The notes under the pieces are model-generated. The model was not told where the DNA came from and did no database searches. It saw only the letters and a program-made list of their open reading frames with translations. A DNA stretch of 64,000 nt, taken from NCBI GenBank assembly GCA_947501475.1, contig CANMWA010000004.1:1-64000 (forward strand). The letters run 5' to 3'. The DNA comes from an uncultured Aquimarina sp. (GTDB lineage: Bacteria > Bacteroidota > Bacteroidia > Flavobacteriales > Flavobacteriaceae). The translations under genes were made by a program, and so were the position numbers. This document shows, piece after piece, positions 19,678 through 28,457 of the stretch (positions within the stretch are counted from its first letter, which is position 1; each line of letters starts with the position of its first letter).

Positions 19678-20463
19678 ATGAAGCTTACTTTTTATAAATA
19701 TCAAGGTACAGGTAATGATTTTATTATCGTTGATAATAGAGATTCTATTCTAACCAAAAATAATACCAAATTATTTGCTAGACTTTGTGACAGAAAATTT
19801 GGCATAGGCGCAGATGGTTTAATGCTGCTTGAGCTTCCTCAAAATGAAGAAGATGATTTTACTATGGTGTATTTTAATGCCGACGGTAATGAAGGTTCGA
19901 TGTGTGGAAATGGAGGCAGATGTTTGGTCGCTTTTGCTGCGTTTTTAGGAGTAATAAAAGATAAAGCAATATTTACTGCTGTTGATGGGAAACATTATGC
20001 AGAAATCAAAAATGGATTAGTAAGCTTACAAATGCAGGACGTTTCTGAAATAGAAAAATATGATTCGCACTTGTTTTTAGATACAGGATCTCCACATCAT
20101 GTGACGATGGTTGATGCGTTGTCGGGATATGATGTTTTGACAGTGGGTAGGAAGATAAGAAATGGGGCTCCTTACTTTAATGCAGGAAGTAATGTTAATT
20201 TTGTAGAAAAGAATAATGGTAACTCCTTTAATGTAAGGACATATGAAAGAGGGGTTGAAGATGAAACATTATCTTGTGGAACAGGGGTAACAGCAGTTGC
20301 GATCTCAATGCATGCGATCAAAAAAACAAACAAAGAAGAAGTTACAATACAGACTATGGGAGGAGAACTAAAAGTTACCTTCAAAGAAACTTCAAAAGGA
20401 TATGAAAATATTTTTTTAATAGGTCCTGCAGAGCAGGTTTTTAAGGGTGAGATTGTATGTTGA
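19678..20463 (+). CDS. dapF: Diaminopimelate epimerase
   Basis: Interconverts LL- and meso-diaminopimelate, the last step before the lysine and peptidoglycan branch. Both catalytic cysteines are present: Cys76 in NEGSMCGNGGRC and Cys200 in DETLSCGTGVTA. It has 261 residues, near the family norm. It overlaps the next acetyltransferase gene by 7 bases, so the three genes dapF, GNAT and mltG form one operon, and two of them act on cell-wall synthesis. Confidence 0.96.
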   Translation: MKLTFYKYQGTGNDFIIVDNRDSILTKNNTKLFARLCDRKFGIGADGLMLLELPQNEEDDFTMVYFNADGNEGSMCGNGGRCLVAFAAFLGVIKDKAIFTAVDGKHYAEIKNGLVSLQMQDVSEIEKYDSHLFLDTGSPHHVTMVDALSGYDVLTVGRKIRNGAPYFNAGSNVNFVEKNNGNSFNVRTYERGVEDETLSCGTGVTAVAISMHAIKKTNKEEVTIQTMGGELKVTFKETSKGYENIFLIGPAEQVFKGEIVC

Positions 20464-20984
20464 CACTAAAAGGAGAAAATCTTTACTTACGAGCACTTGA
20501 ACCAGAAGATCTTGATTTTGTTTATATCCTGGAGAATGATGAGCGGGTTTGGGAAATGAGTGCTACACAAACACCATATTCTCGATTTTTGATCAAGCAA
20601 TATTTAGAAAATGCACATCAAGATATTTATGAAGCAAAGCAATTGCGATTAGTCATCTGTACTATTGATCATGCATCTATTGGCCTTATTGATTTGTTTG
20701 ATTATAATCCAACTCACAATAGGGCAGGGGTAGGAGTGCTTATAGCAGAAAAAAAGCATAGGGGTAAAGGCTATGGTGCAGAAGCTTTAAAGCTAATTGT
20801 AAGTTATGGGTTTACACATCTTCGATTGCATCAATTGTACGCCAATATTGCTGAAGATAACTTGACGAGTATTAAGTTGTTTGAAAACCAGGGTTTCACA
20901 AAAATTGGAGTTAAAAAAGAATGGAATTTGGTAGATACCATCTATAAAGACGAATTTTTATATCAATTATTATATGTACATTAA
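20457..20984 (+). CDS. GNAT acetyltransferase
   Basis: A 175-residue GNAT protein of the RimJ/RimL-like subgroup, judged from the opening LRALEPEDLDFVYILEND and the acetyl-CoA loop HRGKGYGAEALKLIV (about 101-115). The end LYANIAEDNLTSIKLFENQGF is typical of the family. Substrate unknown: peptide N-termini or small amines are possible. The gene overlaps dapF and mltG at both ends (7 and 11 bases). Confidence 0.88.
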   Translation: MLTLKGENLYLRALEPEDLDFVYILENDERVWEMSATQTPYSRFLIKQYLENAHQDIYEAKQLRLVICTIDHASIGLIDLFDYNPTHNRAGVGVLIAEKKHRGKGYGAEALKLIVSYGFTHLRLHQLYANIAEDNLTSIKLFENQGFTKIGVKKEWNLVDTIYKDEFLYQLLYVH

Positions 20985-22017
20985 AAAAATAGTATTAGGG
21001 ATTGTTTTGTTAGGTTTAATTGCAGGAGGTTTTTTTGCTTATTATGTGTATCAGGCGGTTTTTTCTCCTAATACCAATTTCAATACAGATACAACTTTGG
21101 TATATATCCCAACAGATGCAACCTATACCGAATTAATAGAAGTGATAACACCTGTTGTAAAAGATATTTATAGTTTTGATAGAGTTGCTAGAAGAAAAGG
21201 TTTTATTGATAATATCAAAGCTGGGCGATATATATTGCAAAAAGACCTTAATAACAATGATATAATAAATACTTTGCGTAGTAAAAACTCACCGATTCAA
21301 CTTAGTTTCAATAATCAAGAAAGACTTGAGAATTTAGCTGGTAGAATAGCTACCCAGATTGAAGCTGATAGTACTTCTTTGATCCAGGCTTTTAAGAGTG
21401 AGGCATTTTTAAAAGAGAAAAACTTTTCTCTAGAAACAGCTTTATCAATGTATTTACCTAATAAGTATGAGTTTTTCTGGAATACATCTGCAGAGCAATT
21501 TAGAGATAGAATGCTAAAGGAGTATCATAAGTTTTGGAATGATAAGCGTCTTACAAAAGCTAAGGAGATAAACCTTACTCCAGACCAGGTTATGACAATA
21601 GCTTCGATAGTGCAAAAAGAAACAGCAAAAGTAGATGAAAGACCACGAGTAGCTGGTGTTTATATGAACCGATATGCAAATGGATGGAAATTAGATGCAG
21701 ATCCTACGGTTATTTTTGCGATCAAAAAGCATCGTAATGATTGGAACACCGTTATTAAACGTGTTTTATATAAAGACTTAGAATTAGATAGCCCATATAA
21801 TACCTATAAATATAAAGAACTACCACCAGGGCCTATAGCAATGCCAGATATTTCTTCTATAGAAGCTGTTCTAAATCATGAAAAACATGAATATTATTTT
21901 TTTGTAGCCGATGTAGAAAATTTTGGATACCACAAATTTGCTAAAACACTTAGTCAGCATAATCGTAACAAAAAACAGTATGTAAACTGGGTAAATAAAC
22001 AAGGAATAAATAGATAA
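20974..22017 (+). CDS. mltG: Endolytic murein transglycosylase
   Basis: Cleaves nascent glycan strands inside the inner membrane and so ends glycan elongation. The 347-residue protein has one membrane helix (about 7-27) and a YceG domain. The probable catalytic glutamate is Glu216 in IASIVQKETAKVDERP; MYLPNKYEFFWNTS and DSPYNTYKYKELPPGPIAMP are further conserved blocks. It overlaps the acetyltransferase by 11 bases. A weak terminator-like hairpin lies 190 bases downstream. Confidence 0.95.
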   Translation: MYIKKIVLGIVLLGLIAGGFFAYYVYQAVFSPNTNFNTDTTLVYIPTDATYTELIEVITPVVKDIYSFDRVARRKGFIDNIKAGRYILQKDLNNNDIINTLRSKNSPIQLSFNNQERLENLAGRIATQIEADSTSLIQAFKSEAFLKEKNFSLETALSMYLPNKYEFFWNTSAEQFRDRMLKEYHKFWNDKRLTKAKEINLTPDQVMTIASIVQKETAKVDERPRVAGVYMNRYANGWKLDADPTVIFAIKKHRNDWNTVIKRVLYKDLELDSPYNTYKYKELPPGPIAMPDISSIEAVLNHEKHEYYFFVADVENFGYHKFAKTLSQHNRNKKQYVNWVNKQGINR

Positions 22018-22204
22018 AAACACTTCGTTTCTTTGTAGGAAAAAAACAGCCTTTTTTCTTTTTGAGCCCTAAATTTTAATTTACTTATCAACAAAATTGT
22101 GTTTTTTTTGTGAATTACTATCTTTTTAAGGCTATAAATGTTTCCCGACAAAAACACATGGTTTGACGTTTAAGTGTTGATTTTTTGTTTTTTTTAAGTG
22201 TAAA

Positions 22205-22229
22205 AGGGGTTTTTGACCCTGTTTTTTTT
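22205..22229 (+). terminator. Weak terminator-like hairpin after mltG
   Basis: A short stem (AGGG at 22205-22208, CCCT at 22217-22220) is followed by eight T at 22222-22229. The stem is only 4-5 pairs, so the call is tentative. The rest of the gap from 22018 holds long T-rich tracts and no gene. Confidence 0.35.
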
Positions 22230-22277
22230 AGGTAAACAGCTGTTTTTCAGCGTTATAATTATTTTAACATTGTATGC

Positions 22278-22307
22278 TTTGTTTATTGCAAAAAAAACGT
22301 ATATTTG
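22278..22307 (+). promoter_or_regulatory. Strong promoter of the lysozyme-like gene
   Basis: TTTG at 22278-22281 and TATATTTG at 22300-22307, spaced 18 bases, match both parts of the Bacteroidota consensus. Transcription would start at about 22312, just before a structured leader. Confidence 0.65.
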
Positions 22308-22320
22308 CACCGCAAAAATT

Positions 22321-22355
22321 TAAGTAGAGGGGAACATCTTTAGGGTGTCTACTTA
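22321..22355 (+). promoter_or_regulatory. Structured 5' leader hairpin
   Basis: The leader can fold into a stem of 8 perfect pairs (22321-22328 with 22348-22355), with an inner stem ACATC/GGUGU (22334-22338 with 22344-22348; one outer or inner pair must give way at the join). It ends 12 bases before the start codon, where it could hide or expose the ribosome site. Whether it is regulatory is inference. Confidence 0.45.
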
Positions 22356-22367
22356 GAAATTTTTTAT

Positions 22368-23012
22368 ATGATAAAAAGGATAGCAGGATTATCTATTTTA
22401 CTTACAATTGGGGGAATACTTTTGCTAAGTTTTACGACGGAGGAAAAAATGGATTTTAGTTCTTATAGTACAGCTGGTTTAGATCTGTATTATGTAGCAC
22501 CTAATTTTATTGAGATAAAGGATGACAATATTTTTGTGTCTCCAGAACTTGGTAAATCTTATCTGGGTTTTAAAGAAGCTGTTGCTTTTAAAGAGTCTAG
22601 AGGTGATTATGGTGTCGTAAACCAATTTGGGTACATGGGTAAATACCAATTTGGAAAAGGTACTTTAGATTTAATAGGAGTAAAAAATATTAGTAGAAGA
22701 GAGTTTTTGGGTAATCCAGAACTTCAGGAGAAAGCATTTTATGCATACTTGTCTCGAAATAAATGGGTTTTACGTAGGGATATTAAGTGGTTTGTTGGTA
22801 AAAGAATGAATGGGGTTGAGGTTACAGAGTCTGGTGTACTTGCAGCAGCTCATTTAGCCGGTCCAAATTCGGTTAAGAGATATTTACGTAGCGGTGGTGT
22901 TGAGGGCTTTGCAGATGCATTCGGAACTACTATTCGATACTATATGAAAAGGTTTGGAGGTTACGACACTTCGTTTGTGGTACCTAATAGAAAAGCTAAA
23001 GCTTCTTTATAG
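22368..23012 (+). CDS. Exported lysozyme-like protein
   Basis: A 214-residue exported or membrane-anchored protein. A hydrophobic segment (about 5-22) precedes a conserved core with the phrase FKESRGDYGVVNQFGYMG, which resembles the catalytic region of lysozyme-like transglycosylases (Glu76 would be the acid), and then KYQFGKGTLDLIG. The C-terminal part (HLAGPNSVKRYLRSGG) is also typical of the superfamily. Relatives are often annotated as LysM peptidoglycan-binding proteins, but no LysM repeat is seen. It follows mltG by 350 bases and has its own promoter and a structured leader, so it may be separately regulated. It converges with the RsmI-like gene. Confidence 0.72.
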   Translation: MIKRIAGLSILLTIGGILLLSFTTEEKMDFSSYSTAGLDLYYVAPNFIEIKDDNIFVSPELGKSYLGFKEAVAFKESRGDYGVVNQFGYMGKYQFGKGTLDLIGVKNISRREFLGNPELQEKAFYAYLSRNKWVLRRDIKWFVGKRMNGVEVTESGVLAAAHLAGPNSVKRYLRSGGVEGFADAFGTTIRYYMKRFGGYDTSFVVPNRKAKASL

Positions 23013-23030
23013 TATTTTGTTTTCTTCTCT

Positions 23031-23759
23031 CTAATCTCTTTGAATGATATATATAGTTGGTCTTTTGTGAAGATCTACTGTTTCTTTTTGCCATTCTTCT
23101 ATGGTTTTGGTAGCTATAAATTCTGAAGTTAATGTAATATCACATGCGATACATAAACGAGTGTTTGTGTTTAAGATAGATTTCAAATCAGCAAACATCT
23201 TATCGTTTCTGTACGGGGTTTCAATAAATATCTGAGCTTGATTTTTTTCTAAAGATATTTTTTCAAGCTGTTTAATAGTGGATTTCCTCTCATTCTTGTC
23301 AATAGGTAGGTAGCCATTAAAAGTAAAATTCTGACCATTCATTCCACTACTCATCATTGCTAACAATATAGATGAAGGACCTACCAGAGGAGTTACTTGT
23401 ATGCCTTTTTCGTGAGCTATTCTTACAACTTCTGCTCCGGGATCTGCAATTCCTGGACACCCGGCATCAGATAATAAGCCAACTGATTGTCCATTTAGAC
23501 AAGGTGTAAGATAGTTTGGTATTTCTGCGGTATCTGTATACTTGTTGACAGTATGTATGATTAGAGAGCGCTGAGATTTGCTAGGGCTTACCTTTTTTAT
23601 AAACCTTCTTACAGGTTTTTCGTTTTCTACTATATAATGATTTACTTGTTCTAGTACCTTCTTAATGGATATTGGTAATACTTCTAAAGGTACATCGTCT
23701 CCTAATCGAGTTGGGATAAGGTATAATCTGCCTTTGGGATCTAGGGGTTTAAGCTCCAT
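23031..23759 (-). CDS. SAM-dependent methyltransferase of the RsmI type
   Basis: A 242-residue tetrapyrrole-methylase-fold protein. The start GRLYLIPTRLG and the glycine-rich block VGLLSDAGCPGIADPG (about 92-107), followed by VTPLVGPSSILLAMMSSGM, match the RsmI (YraL) family that 2'-O-methylates C1402 of 16S rRNA. It is shorter than RsmI (about 285), mostly lacking the C-terminal domain, and Bacteroidota often encode a shorter paralogue besides the true RsmI. Therefore I would not assign it the 16S position. A 92-base gap separates it from the phosphatase gene. Confidence 0.75.
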   Translation of the reverse strand: MELKPLDPKGRLYLIPTRLGDDVPLEVLPISIKKVLEQVNHYIVENEKPVRRFIKKVSPSKSQRSLIIHTVNKYTDTAEIPNYLTPCLNGQSVGLLSDAGCPGIADPGAEVVRIAHEKGIQVTPLVGPSSILLAMMSSGMNGQNFTFNGYLPIDKNERKSTIKQLEKISLEKNQAQIFIETPYRNDKMFADLKSILNTNTRLCIACDITLTSEFIATKTIEEWQKETVDLHKRPTIYIIQRD

Positions 23760-23852
23760 AGTAATTTTTGATTACTGGTTTGGGTTAAGATTCTTTTGGG
23801 TTTAAGTTATTTATATGCTTCTAAATATACAAAAACTTTGTTTCTGAAAAAG

Positions 23853-24320
23853 TTAACTACGTTTCTTTAGCTTTGATGCTATAGTATTGCATGCTTTATC
23901 TAGCATTTGATAAACGTCTTCAAATCCTTGTTCGCCACCATAGTAAGGATCAGGAACATCAAGGTTTTGATCTGGGTATAATTCATTAAGGATAAGTTTA
24001 ACCTTGCTTTTTTCTTGAGCTTTATTAGAGAGTTTTACGATATTTTTATGGTTTGAATTATCCATGGCATAGATGTAATCATAGGTTGTAAAGTCGCTTT
24101 TGTTAAATTGTGCGGCTCTTTGATGAGTTATATCTATATCGTATTTTTTAGCAATTTCAATTGATCGACTATCTGGTTTGTTGCCAATATGATAACTGCT
24201 GGTGCCACATGAGCTTACTGTAAATTTATTGGAGTCAAGTTTTGATTGTAAAATACCTTCTGCTAACGGGGATCTACAGATGTTGCCAAGGCACACCATT
24301 AAGATTTTTGTTTTCATCAC
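23853..24320 (-). CDS. Low-molecular-weight protein-tyrosine phosphatase
   Basis: A 155-residue enzyme of the Wzb/PtpA type. The signature VCLGNICRSPLAEG (Cys10, Arg16, Ser17) near the N-terminus binds the phosphate, and the general acid Asp lies in DPYYGG near residue 120. It sits 10 bases past the end of dnaA and is probably cotranscribed with it. In other bacteria such enzymes reverse tyrosine kinases of capsule synthesis, but no kinase is in this window. Confidence 0.92.
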   Translation of the reverse strand: MMKTKILMVCLGNICRSPLAEGILQSKLDSNKFTVSSCGTSSYHIGNKPDSRSIEIAKKYDIDITHQRAAQFNKSDFTTYDYIYAMDNSNHKNIVKLSNKAQEKSKVKLILNELYPDQNLDVPDPYYGGEQGFEDVYQMLDKACNTIASKLKKRS

Positions 24321-24330
24321 TAAATAAAGA

Positions 24331-25758
24331 TTATAAGGTAAGTTTTTTGCCTAAATCTTCTACGTATTTTCTAAACTGTTTATCTGTTGATGAGAGATTA
24401 TCAACTGTTTTACATGCGTGAAGAACAGTTGCGTGATCTCTTTTTCCTATTTGTGTTCCTATACTAGCTAAAGAGGCTTTTGTTAGTTTTTTTGCAAAAA
24501 ACATAGCTAATTGCCTAGCTTGTACAATATGACGTTTTCGAGTCTTGGATTGAAGTGTTTCTACATCCATCTGGAAATAGTCACTAACTACTTTTTGAAT
24601 GTAATCGATAGAAACCTCGCGTTTTGTGTTTTTAACGTAATTATCTACAATTGCTTTTGCAAGATCTATTGTGATATCTTTTTTGTTGAAAGAAGAGTGT
24701 GCAATCAAAGAGATGATAGCTCCTTCTAGTTCACGAATGTTGGTTTTGATATTGTTTGCTAAAAATTCAACAATCTCTTCTGGCATTTCAACGCCATCAC
24801 GATATAATTTATTTTTGATAATAGAAACCCTTGTTTCAAAATCAGGTTGATGCAATTCTGCAGATAACCCCCATTTAAAACGTGAAAGCAAGCGTTGTTC
24901 TATATCCTGCATATCTACAGGTGCCTTGTCACTGGTTAGAATGACTTGTTTTCCATTTTGATGTAGGTGATTAAATATATGGAAAAATACATCCTGAGTT
25001 CCGGCTTTTCCTGATAATAGTTGTATGTCATCAACAATTAGTACATCTATAATTTGGTAAAAATGAATAAAATCATTTCTATTATTCTTTTTTACAGACT
25101 CAATATATTGTTGCGTAAATTTTTCGGCAGAGATATAAAGTACCGTTTTTTCTGGATAGTTGTCTTTTATATTTACACCAATAGCATGGGCTAAATGTGT
25201 TTTTCCAAGACCTACTCCTCCAAAAATTAGTAAAGGGTTAAAAGATGTACCTCCTGGTTTATTAGCTACAGCCATCCCTGCAGAACGCGCTAATCTGTTT
25301 GAATCTCCTTCTAAAAAGTTATCGAAATTATAACTCGGATTTAGTTGAGATTCTATTTTTACATTTCTTATTCCGGGAATAACAAATGGGTTTTTTAATT
25401 CTGGGTTTTTGCTTTTGATAGGAACATCTACCTCTTGAGAATTCACTGGGGTACGATTAGAACTTGGAATTTTCTCAGTAAATGGTTTTTTATTTCCATA
25501 AGTGTTTTCCATTTTGATAACATATACCAATTTGGCAGTTTCTCCTAATTCACGAGTTAAAGAAACCTTGAGTAGGTTTACATAATGTTCTTCTAGCCAT
25601 TCGTAAAAAAACTTACTAGGTACTTGAATACTAAGAGCGCTATCGGTAAGCTTTACAGCTTTTATTGGTTCAAACCATGTTTTAAAAGCTTGAGGTGTTA
25701 TATTATCTTCTATAAAAGATAAACAATTCTCCCAAACTGACTGCGCGGTTACATTCAT
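24331..25758 (-). CDS. dnaA: Chromosomal replication initiator protein DnaA
   Basis: Binds DnaA boxes at oriC, opens the duplex and loads the helicase. Its 475 residues contain the N-terminal interaction domain (1-80), a linker, the AAA+ domain (Walker A GGVGLGKTHL near 180, Walker B VLIVDDIQLLSG near 240), and the C-terminal DNA-binding domain with the signature GKRDHATVLHAC near 440. No DnaA-box cluster (TTATCCACA-like) is seen in the 198-base upstream gap, so this is not obviously the origin. The phosphatase gene follows 10 bases on. Confidence 0.98.
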   Translation of the reverse strand: MNVTAQSVWENCLSFIEDNITPQAFKTWFEPIKAVKLTDSALSIQVPSKFFYEWLEEHYVNLLKVSLTRELGETAKLVYVIKMENTYGNKKPFTEKIPSSNRTPVNSQEVDVPIKSKNPELKNPFVIPGIRNVKIESQLNPSYNFDNFLEGDSNRLARSAGMAVANKPGGTSFNPLLIFGGVGLGKTHLAHAIGVNIKDNYPEKTVLYISAEKFTQQYIESVKKNNRNDFIHFYQIIDVLIVDDIQLLSGKAGTQDVFFHIFNHLHQNGKQVILTSDKAPVDMQDIEQRLLSRFKWGLSAELHQPDFETRVSIIKNKLYRDGVEMPEEIVEFLANNIKTNIRELEGAIISLIAHSSFNKKDITIDLAKAIVDNYVKNTKREVSIDYIQKVVSDYFQMDVETLQSKTRKRHIVQARQLAMFFAKKLTKASLASIGTQIGKRDHATVLHACKTVDNLSSTDKQFRKYVEDLGKKLTL

Positions 25759-25925
25759 TCTTGTGGTTAGATTTACTATTTTTCTGTTAAGTTACTAAAA
25801 AGAAATTGTTGAAAAACTCCTTACTGTTTTTGCATGACAAATATGTGAACAAAAAATGTAAAAAAAAAACGATTTGGGTGTTGAATTTTAATTATTTTTT
25901 TCGCATATTTTAATAGCACTACTTT

Positions 25926-25933
25926 TAACTTTG
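25926..25933 (+). promoter_or_regulatory. Likely -7 element for the thioesterase gene
   Basis: TAACTTTG matches TAnnTTTG, 24 bases before the start at 25957. No matching -33 element is visible. Confidence 0.3.
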
Positions 25934-25956
25934 TTAATAATCTTTCAAACTAATCT

Positions 25957-26361
25957 ATGTTAATTACCTCAGAAACCAATTTAAAAGTGCGATACTCTGA
26001 AACTGATCAAATGGGTGTTGTACACCACGGTAACTACGCTCAGTACCTAGAATTAGCACGTATTGACTGGTTGTCCCGATTAGGGATTTCTTATAAATCA
26101 ATGGAACAAAGCGGTGTCATTCTCCCCGTTTTTGCTTTAGATTTTAAATTTAAGAAATCTGCTTTTTTCGATGATGAATTGACTGTTAAAACTTCATTAA
26201 GGAAAATTCCTACAGTAAAAATCATTTTTGACTATGAAATTTTTAATGATAGTCAAGAATTATTAACAACAGCTTCTACAATTTTGGCCTTTGTTGATCA
26301 AAAAACAAGAAAACCTATTGCTTGCCCTACTTATTTACTTGAAAAAATAAAAAACTATTAA
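25957..26361 (+). CDS. Acyl-CoA thioesterase of the YbgC/FadM type
   Basis: A 134-residue hotdog-fold enzyme. The active-site phrase ETDQMGVVHHGNYAQYLELAR, with the catalytic Asp (residue 17), is the classic 4HBT signature. Likely hydrolyses acyl-CoA or acyl-ACP thioesters, but the chain length is unknown. It is monocistronic and converges with yigZ; the two stop codons share the four bases TTAA (26358-26361), so no space is left for a terminator. Confidence 0.9.
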   Translation: MLITSETNLKVRYSETDQMGVVHHGNYAQYLELARIDWLSRLGISYKSMEQSGVILPVFALDFKFKKSAFFDDELTVKTSLRKIPTVKIIFDYEIFNDSQELLTTASTILAFVDQKTRKPIACPTYLLEKIKNY

Positions 26362-26972
26362 CTGTTTAATCTTTCAATTTCTATTTCGTACAACGGGGAA
26401 AAAACATCTTTTATTTTATCAGCAGTCTTTTTTCTGACAGAAATATAAATTTTACAATTTAGTTCTAGCACTTGTTTTGTGATATTTAGATTGTTTTCTT
26501 TTATTTTTCGCATCACTTTATTCATGTCTTTGTACTCAAAAGTGATTAGAAAATCAATATTGATTGTTTTTTCAATAATTTGTGATGCTTCTATAGCTAG
26601 TTGAGCTGTTGTTCTGTAGGCGTTAATAAGTCCTCCAACACCAAGTTTAACCCCTCCAAAGTACCGTACAACTACTACTAATAGATTTGTCACTTCAAAA
26701 GATTGGATTTGACCATAAATGGGTTGTCCGGCAGAATTTGAAGGCTCGCCATCATCATTAACACGATATTTTTTATTTTCTGTCCCTATTTGCCATGCAT
26801 AACACCAATGTCTTGCCGAATGATGTTGTTTTTTTAATGCTTCAATATGTTGTTTAGCTTCTTCTTCAGAATATATAGGAAATGTATACCCGAAGAATTT
26901 ACTATTTCTATCTTTGAAAAGTACTTCTTCTCCAGGAAAATCGATAGCTTTATATGTGTCTGTTATTTCCAA
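26358..26972 (-). CDS. YigZ/IMPACT family protein
   Basis: A 204-residue two-domain protein. The UPF0029 core carries HSARHWCYAWQIG and the NDDGEPSNSAGQPI block (about 60-82), followed by VVVRYFGGVKLGVGGLINAY. A DUF1949 ferredoxin-like domain ends it. Eukaryotic IMPACT regulates translation through GCN1, but the bacterial function is uncertain. It ends the minus-strand run of ribD, HAD and EamA genes. Confidence 0.9.
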   Translation of the reverse strand: MEITDTYKAIDFPGEEVLFKDRNSKFFGYTFPIYSEEEAKQHIEALKKQHHSARHWCYAWQIGTENKKYRVNDDGEPSNSAGQPIYGQIQSFEVTNLLVVVVRYFGGVKLGVGGLINAYRTTAQLAIEASQIIEKTINIDFLITFEYKDMNKVMRKIKENNLNITKQVLELNCKIYISVRKKTADKIKDVFSPLYEIEIERLNS

Positions 26973-26982
26973 ATAAATTTTA

Positions 26983-27852
26983 TTAAATAGAAAATGCTAC
27001 CATAATAATACTTAGTATTGCTAATACAATTCCTATCCAGTTTTTTAAAATTAAACGTTCTTTAAAAAATAAAATTCCTGCAACAGTGGATACCAAAAGG
27101 ATAGCGACATTGTTTATGGTAAATACAGTCGAACTATCCATGTTTTCATATCGCAGCGCTTTTATTAAGAAGTAGATTGAGAAGTAATTAGGGATTCCCA
27201 ATCCGATTCCGGCAATACTATTTTTTAAAGAGATTTTTAATGTTCCGGTTGTTCTTTTATAAGATAATATAAATACTCCAATAATGGCTGCAAATCCAAA
27301 GATTGTTGCAGAGAATATAGGAACATCGTTTTGAGCAACATGATGTGTTTCGAAATATTTAAGACTCGTGTCAATAATTCCACTTCCGATAAAAACTAAT
27401 AAAGGAAAAATTAGATTTTCTTTAGTGATCGAAACCCCTTCTGCGGTTTTCATTGAAGTCAAATAGACAGCGATTAATGCGATAAGAATTCCTGTGATTT
27501 TTAATAGGCCGATACTTTCATTGTAGGCTATAATTCCAAATATAATAGGTATAGCTAAACTCATTTTTGTTGCTACAGCAGCAACAGATAAGCCATTTCT
27601 TTGCGTGGTAATGGCCATTAGATTAAAAACAGCTATAAAAACGATGCCCAAAATAATGGCACCGTAAAACCAACCTTGCCTTGAAACTATCGTTAAATCA
27701 ATTGGTTCTGTATATGCAATAATTCCCGAAATTGAAGCTACAATATAATTAATGATAATTGCTTGTAATGTGTCGATATCATACTTTGCAAACAGTTTAA
27801 AAATTATAAAAATTAGGCTTGAGGCAAAAACGCTTAGAATTAAATAGATCAA
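26983..27852 (-). CDS. EamA/DMT-family transporter
   Basis: A 289-residue integral membrane protein with about ten hydrophobic segments in two repeats of five, the usual DMT (drug/metabolite transporter) layout. The second EamA repeat ends with NVAILLVSTVAGILFFKERLILKNWIGI. Its substrate cannot be named. Its start overlaps the HAD gene by 4 bases (27849-27852), a coupled arrangement, and it is followed by yigZ with an 10-base gap. Confidence 0.85.
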   Translation of the reverse strand: MIYLILSVFASSLIFIIFKLFAKYDIDTLQAIIINYIVASISGIIAYTEPIDLTIVSRQGWFYGAIILGIVFIAVFNLMAITTQRNGLSVAAVATKMSLAIPIIFGIIAYNESIGLLKITGILIALIAVYLTSMKTAEGVSITKENLIFPLLVFIGSGIIDTSLKYFETHHVAQNDVPIFSATIFGFAAIIGVFILSYKRTTGTLKISLKNSIAGIGLGIPNYFSIYFLIKALRYENMDSSTVFTINNVAILLVSTVAGILFFKERLILKNWIGIVLAILSIIMVAFSI

Positions 27853-28457
27853 AATAAATCAGATTTTATAGTAAATAAGTCTGCAATATCTTCGGTTGCT
27901 GGGTTGTTGTTCCAGGTATGAATGCCTAGTTTTGATGCAGTATCAGTGTTTTTTTTAGTATCATCGATAAAAACGGTTTGATTTGCTTGTATTTGATTTT
28001 GATCTAACACAAATTCAAAAATATCAATATTTGGTTTTCTTAATTGAATTTCATGCGAAAGATAAAAAGCATCAAAACTTGATTTAAATATTTCGTAAAA
28101 AGGGATATTTTCCTTGATCCAATTAATATGTAATTCATTAGTGTTACTAAGTAATATCAAATTATATTTTTTTGTTGCAGCTAGATGTCGAATAAATTCT
28201 AAACGATGCTTTGGGAAATCAAGTAAAATTGCGTTCCAAGAATCAATAATTTCTTTTTCTGAAGCCTTTGGAAGTAATTTTTGAAAAGATGCTATGAATT
28301 CTGGAGTAGATATTTTTCCAATTTCAAACAAGTTGTTGATTTCTTCTATTTTAGAATTCCAACTAATGTCCCCTAATTTGGATAATTCTCTATGTGTGGC
28401 GGGTTTGTCTAAATTGATAAAAACATCTCCAAAATCAAAAATTATGGTTTTAATCAT
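27849..28457 (-). CDS. HAD-like phosphatase coupled to ribD
   Basis: A 202-residue HAD-superfamily hydrolase. The nucleophile is Asp8 in IIFDFGDVFI, with LLSNTNELH as motif II and RKPNIDIFEFVLDQN, then VFIDDTKKN, as motifs III-IV. The start overlaps the end of ribD by 8 bases (28450-28457), so the two are translationally coupled. Riboflavin synthesis needs a HAD enzyme to remove the phosphate from the pyrimidine intermediate after RibD, so this protein is a candidate; that is an inference from position. It may also be a general sugar-phosphate phosphatase like YihX. Confidence 0.85.
   Translation of the reverse strand: MIKTIIFDFGDVFINLDKPATHRELSKLGDISWNSKIEEINNLFEIGKISTPEFIASFQKLLPKASEKEIIDSWNAILLDFPKHRLEFIRHLAATKKYNLILLSNTNELHINWIKENIPFYEIFKSSFDAFYLSHEIQLRKPNIDIFEFVLDQNQIQANQTVFIDDTKKNTDTASKLGIHTWNNNPATEDIADLFTIKSDLF

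Noticed and set aside
25759..25956. Replication origin next to dnaA
   Set aside because: No cluster of DnaA boxes and no AT-rich repeat array are visible; in this phylum oriC is often not beside dnaA.
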